A stretch of DNA of 64,000 nucleotides from Leishmania martiniquensis (Eukaryota > Euglenozoa > Kinetoplastea > Trypanosomatida > Trypanosomatidae), in assembly GCF_017916325.1 (NCBI RefSeq), contig NC_090146.1, forward strand, positions 528,501 through 592,500. Reading direction: 5' to 3'. Positions 59,573 through 64,000 of the stretch are shown here, piece by piece (position 1 is the stretch's first letter; each line of letters starts with the position of its first letter). The translations under genes and the position numbers were made by a program. Under the pieces are notes generated by a model, which saw nothing but the letters and a program-made list of their open reading frames with translations, did not search any database and was not told the DNA's origin.

Positions 59573-62500
59573 CAGCGTGAGCGGGTTGCTGGGGTCTAGC
59601 GGTGAGGCATCGTGCCATCCGATTGTCTTGACTATGTCTAGTCGGTTTCCACATGGGTGTACAGCGCCTTTCGGTCTCAAGTCCAAAAACTGATTTGATT
59701 TGTGCTCCGTTTCCCGCTGCCCTTCTTCCGAGCAAAAAAAAGATGGGTCGAGGGTTTCTCTCCATGCCGTCTCCTTGTCGAACGCGTCTTCTTCCTCATA
59801 GTGGAGCGCTTCATCGACGTCAGCGTCTCTCTCTTTGCATATGCCATTGTTGCTCCTGTCGTGTACCGACAGCGCAGATGACTTTTTGGCCTTTGATACC
59901 GCTCTTTCACGTACTTCGCGAGACGTACTTTGCACACACACACACAAGCTTGCGCGGGCCCCCATCAGCAGCGACCAGAAGCGATGTCTGCTGCACGGCA
60001 CCCATGCCTCCTATGGACTGCCTTGAGAAAGGTATCCCGTCGTTCCTGCGCATCGCCACTGGCCATTTCAATGCACAAAAAGAAAAAAACAGACGATTCC
60101 CAAATAGTACTTGGGTATTCTTTGCACGCTTCTGCCTCGGAGAATTCATAGTCCTCTTCAGTGCCGCGAGTATGAGCAGGCACTCTTAGAAGGACCTGCA
60201 CTAACATATCCCGCGAAAGCACAGCCGTTACCGTGTGTCCGATTACGACGCGCATACTTGTTGTAGACTCCTGATATTAGAGACCCCCCCACGACACGGA
60301 CAGCAGTTGGCACAAGTGCACATCAGCTTAACCAACGCGTTCGCAGAGCCTACCGTCTTTGTCAGGAGTGGCGGTGGCGACACGTTGCCCGGTAACACCC
60401 CGGAACGACGCGTGCATGGCAACAGCATCTATCCTTGTCTCCTGTTTCATCTATGACGGCCACTGCGGATGGTCCAGACTATGCCAACCATCTGTTCCAG
60501 CGACTGCCCACTCGGTGTCCAAAAAGCCTCGCTATCGCTGCAACTGCCAGTGATAGAATAATTGCTTTTCTCGCGTCTTCAACATGGAGAAGGAACGGGA
60601 AGTGAGAACAACAAGCATTCGTTGCTCTCACTGTATCCCTCAAGCGGCCGCTTCTCTCATGCACAGACGCCATCGCCACTCAGCGGCGCTCGTCAGAATG
60701 TGATCGGAGCCGTAAGCCTGTGTGCCCTTCGAGCCTTCAATCAAGCAAATAACTCAGATGCAACGCCAAAATGTATCACACGGTACCTATCATGTGCACA
60801 GAGGTTACTGCTGATGACTTGCATGGCGGCCTCATCGGTTCATGAGGTCAACAATCTTGAGAGACGATCGCCCGCGACACCTTCACACGAGCATCGACAT
60901 TTTCCTCCCTACTAGAGTTCGGAACATGCTCGTCATTTCATCGAAATACCAGCTGTCAGTGTCGCTCCTGTGTCCGAAACTCAAGCACCACAGCTGTCGA
61001 CGAGGCTTGTATATCCGTTGCAGAAGAGTCCCTCACGGAATTCATAGCCGCGAACCACGGGCCGCACGCTATACTATGCCTGCTGCTGTTGCTCTCCCTC
61101 TCTGTATCTCTCGCTGACTGCATCTAGGCTGCGTAATACTCCCCTATGCGCACCGCCGTGCTCCCGACAGGGACATTGACTGTGCCGCGTACCATGTGAA
61201 CCTTGCAGGCGCCGTTTGCGTGCACTACCCTCGCCGGCGCACTCCACGCGAGAAATTGAGAGTGTGGTGGTGGCAGCGAACTCCTGCCTGCATCGCCGCG
61301 TGCACGGGGCGGTGAGGTGTATGCCAGGGAAGCACTGACTGCACTTCTCCTTTCTCAGTGCCCTCACAGGCTACTCCTTGTAGGGCCGTATGCCGAGGGG
61401 ACGCCAATTGCTGACAAAAGACTGCCACGGATCCTTCAACAGCGCCCCTTGACGTACCCACGCCGACGGCACCTGTGCGAAGGGCAGCAACCGTATGGAG
61501 AGCGGCTTCTTGAGCGTGACCTGATAACGTAGGGTCTGTCTCGCACGCATGCACTGCAGGTGCTACGAAAAGGTCTCGCCGCACATACCGGGCCTAGCAT
61601 CGGCTAGACGCCTCAATGGCAGCATGCGTGGCCCACAGTGTTGCCGTCGCGAGCACTGGCACATGCAAACATTTGCATGAGGATGACACAAATCAGAAGG
61701 GAGCCGCGTTTTGTTGCGCTGGCGGTGCATGGACAGCGTTTCGAAGAGGGGGTGGGATCGGCTGAAGACCCTTATCTCGCATACATCTCTGGTCGCCGCT
61801 GCGCGTAGCCTCCTGCGGCGCAAGCGTGGTGGTGCCCCTTAGACTTGCGTGGTCGACTGCGAGGCGCCAAGGGGGACTAGGGCGCGTCTGAATACACCTA
61901 TTCGTCAAATCCTTCTTCCGCGGCGGACACTTTTGGCGGCGACCACATCCCCCCCAGCACGCTTCCCTGTTCTTGGACTTGGCCGCATCAACGCCACCTC
62001 TGAGCTGTGCGCCCTACGCCGGTCCATCTCCTTGAAACGGGGAGAAGACTTGCGATTATGAACCCACTCTCTGCCTTTTGCGATCGGACCGCTGCCGGCC
62101 GTTGCCCGCACGCCCTCGTCATGCTATCGAGGGGCACACCGAGGCAAAGCTCCGTGTCTGCTCGCATGATTGCCGGCCAACGCCAGCTCACATTCCCGCC
62201 CGCATGCGCCTTTCTCTTGCATTATTCTGAGTCTCCCCTGCCCGAGGCTGGAGTGTCTGATGGCCGCTCTTCCACGGATGCCGTTGTGCTGGCGCCGTCG
62301 CCACTTCGCCGCCTCCCGCTTTGGTGGCGGTTTCCTGACCGCATACCAATGAGGGTGCGCCACCTTCCACCGCTTTTGACTCTCCGCTGATGTCTTCGCC
62401 AGCGCTGTTGGCTGCTGCGCCTAAGGCCGTCCGTTGAACGCTTCTGGCCTTCACATCCTCTTGAGAGGCGCGCGTGATTTGTGAGCTGGTCTACAGCGTG

Positions 62501-63219
62501 GGCTTGTGCACGACTTTGAGTGTCATTGCTGGCAACGCCTTGCGCACCGACACGGTGGCTACCATGCCGCGGCTGCTCTTTGCGGCCGACCCCGTGCAGG
62601 CTTTCCCTCGCGCTCAAGGCGACCCGGAACCATACCGCCCCCTTTTCGCACTCCATGCATGTCATGCGCGGTGCCGCACGTAACGGAGTGCTCATCAATC
62701 CCTGCCTAACTCTCGCCGAGAAACAGCTCGCAACGCAGTGCGCAGTCCTCCATGTGTACGTCTGCCAAACACCCTACCTGTACGCACCGCACCTGTGCCC
62801 AAGGAGTATGCTGGGACAACGACGAGCCGCGGCAGCCTTCGGATGCGCTTGGAGCACTGCCAGTGCGTGTCTCCGCAGCCGGACCGCTGCTCAAATCTCC
62901 CAAACGGTGTATGTACAGTACGCGGACGGTGCGTTTCCACCTCAACACCTCTTACTCTTACAACCAAAGTCTGTTATCGCCATTTAGCCATTTCTACAGC
63001 TGCCGGCATCCGCCACTTCCTCAGCGAGGCCTATCACTGCCATATGGCAATATACTTGCCCGCCGCCAGTTGTCTCAATCTCCCCCCGCAAGCCCTGTTA
63101 ATAGCTTTTATTCTCTTGCATCACCTCCCCCTACACCGTCTGCATGAAGCCGCGCCATCTCGAGGCCTCAAAGCGCTTCAACCAGCCGCTTCCCTCTGTC
63201 TTCGCACCTTCAGCGTCAC
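59573..63219. other. Gene-free subtelomeric region
   Basis: About 3.6 kb between the last complete gene and the telomere. Only short open frames without protein character are found, on both strands. No tandem repeat comparable to known telomere-associated blocks is recognised by eye. A CT-rich tract with AG at 63212-63213 (CTTCCCTCTGTCTTCGCACCTTCAG pattern) lies at the very end of this region. Confidence 0.5.
63195..63213 (+). promoter_or_regulatory. Candidate splice acceptor next to the telomere
   Basis: CT-rich run followed by CAG ending at 63213, the same architecture as acceptors in front of the genes in this window. Two ATGs follow at 63220 and 63224. Confidence 0.45.
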
Positions 63220-63223
63220 ATGA

Positions 63224-63286
63224 ATGGAGTTCGCCGAAATCAACCGCTACCAGAAAAGGCTGTACGAGGCTACTGTTAAGGGTTAA
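63224..63286 (+). pseudogene. Possible gene start cut off by the telomere
   Basis: The frame from ATG 63224 reads MEFAEINRYQKRLYEATVKG and then stops at a TAA that belongs to the telomere repeat. The amphipathic, charged composition looks like the start of a real protein, and a splice acceptor lies 11 bases upstream. An overlapping ATG at 63220 opens a second short frame (MNGVRRNQPLPEKAVRGYC). The gene body, if it existed, is missing. Only about 17 codons are non-telomeric, so chance remains possible. Confidence 0.35.
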
Positions 63287-64000
63287 GGGTTAAGGGTTAA
63301 GGGTTAAGGGTTAAGGGTTAAGGGTTAAGGGTTAAGGGTTAAGGGTTAAGGGTTAAGGGTTAAGGGTTAAGGGTTAAGGGTTAAGGGTTAAGGGTTAAGG
63401 GTTAAGGGTTAAGGGTTAAGGGTTAAGGGTTAAGGGTTAAGGGTTAAGGGTTAAGGGTTAAGGGTTAAGGGTTAAGGGTTAAGGGTTAAGGGTTAAGGGT
63501 TAAGGGTTAAGGGTTAAGGGTTAAGGGTTAAGGGTTAGGGTTAGGGTTAAGGGTTAAGGGTTAAGGGTTAAGGGTTAAGGGTTAAGGGTTAAGGGTTAAG
63601 GGTTAAGGGTTAAGGGTTAAGGGTTAAGGGTTAAGGGTTAAGGGTTAAGGGTTAAGGGTTAAGGGTTAAGGGTTAAGGGTTAAGGGTTAAGGGTTAGGGT
63701 TAGGGTTAGGGTTAGGGTTAGGGTTAGGGTTAGGGTTAAGGGTTAAGGGTTAAGGGTTAAGGGTTAGGGTTAAGGGTTAAGGGTTAAGGGTTAAGGGTTA
63801 AGGGTTAAGGGTTAAGGGTTAAGGGTTAAGGGTTAAGGGTTAAGGGTTAAGGGTTAAGGGTTAAGGGTTAAGGGTTAAGGGTTAAGGGTTAAGGGTTAAG
63901 GGTTAAGGGTTAAGGGTTAAGGGTTAAGGGTTAAGGGTTAAGGGTTAAGGGTTAAGGGTTAAGGGTTAAGGGTTAAGGGTTAAGGGTTAAGGGTTAAGGG
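63276..64000 (+). repeat. Telomere repeat array, mostly TTAAGGG with TTAGGG islands
   Basis: 725 bases of uninterrupted tandem repeat to the window end. By my reading it is about 95 heptamers TTAAGGG and 10 hexamers TTAGGG. The hexamers occur as two units at 63535-63546, seven units at 63694-63735 and a single unit at 63764-63769. The G-rich strand runs 5'->3' toward the end, the correct orientation for a right chromosome end. TTAGGG is the repeat known for trypanosomatids, so the heptamer is unexpected. Confidence 0.97.

Noticed and set aside
62007..62390. 127-codon + frame in the subtelomere
   Set aside because: Pro/Arg/Leu-rich, no domain pattern, no convincing splice acceptor; similar open frames occur on the opposite strand.

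Overview
This window is the right end of a chromosome from a kinetoplastid of the Leishmania type. The evidence is consistent: protein genes without introns, all on the + strand, separated by long pyrimidine-rich spacers with poly-pyrimidine/AG trans-splice acceptors just upstream of start codons; kinetoplastid-style proteins; a decayed fragment of a TATE-like (DIRS-type, telomere-associated) retroelement; and a terminal telomere array read G-rich strand outward. TATE elements are known from Leishmania (Viannia), Endotrypanum and some monoxenous relatives, so that part of the family is favoured. A cluster of ABCA genes is known on Leishmania chromosome 11, and this window probably corresponds to that chromosome end (inference).

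Layout. 1-25.3 kb: three ABCA-type lipid-transporter genes (the first cut by the window edge), separated by unusually long non-coding spacers, with a TatD-family nuclease gene (TATDN1 type) between the second and third. 27.8-32.8 kb: a small helical protein, an armadillo-repeat protein resembling radial spoke RSPH14, and an MFS-like membrane protein. 34.2-39.5 kb: a 1781-residue SPAG17/PF6-like central-pair protein. 40.5-42.4 kb: a nodulin-like MFS transporter. 45.4-49 kb: an unrecognised 481-residue protein, a possible small Alba-fold protein and a coiled-coil protein. 50.0-51 kb: the TATE RNase H remnant with a frameshift. 52.2-59.6 kb: mitochondrial ribosomal protein uL4m, a STIMATE (TMEM110)-family membrane protein, a TruD/PUS7-type pseudouridine synthase homologue that seems to lack the catalytic Asp, a small unknown protein, and an SH3 plus coiled-coil protein. 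59.6-63.2 kb: gene-poor subtelomere. 63276-64000: telomere.

The genes read as one polycistronic unit directed toward the telomere, with no strand switch. Two genes point to the flagellar axoneme (RSPH14-like, SPAG17-like), one clearly and one possibly to mitochondrial ribosomes (uL4m, TruD-like), and several to membranes (ABCA x3, two MFS, STIMATE). In kinetoplastids neighbours on a unit need not share function, so these groupings are observations, not operons.

The most striking observations are a telomere built mainly of the heptamer TTAAGGG with a few islands of the usual TTAGGG, a splice acceptor plus short ORF running directly into that telomere (possible truncated gene), the catalytic-site loss in the TruD homologue, long nucleotide-identical blocks between two ABCA genes (gene conversion), and the STIMATE and SH3 proteins. 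All family calls are from motif reading only; no database search was possible.
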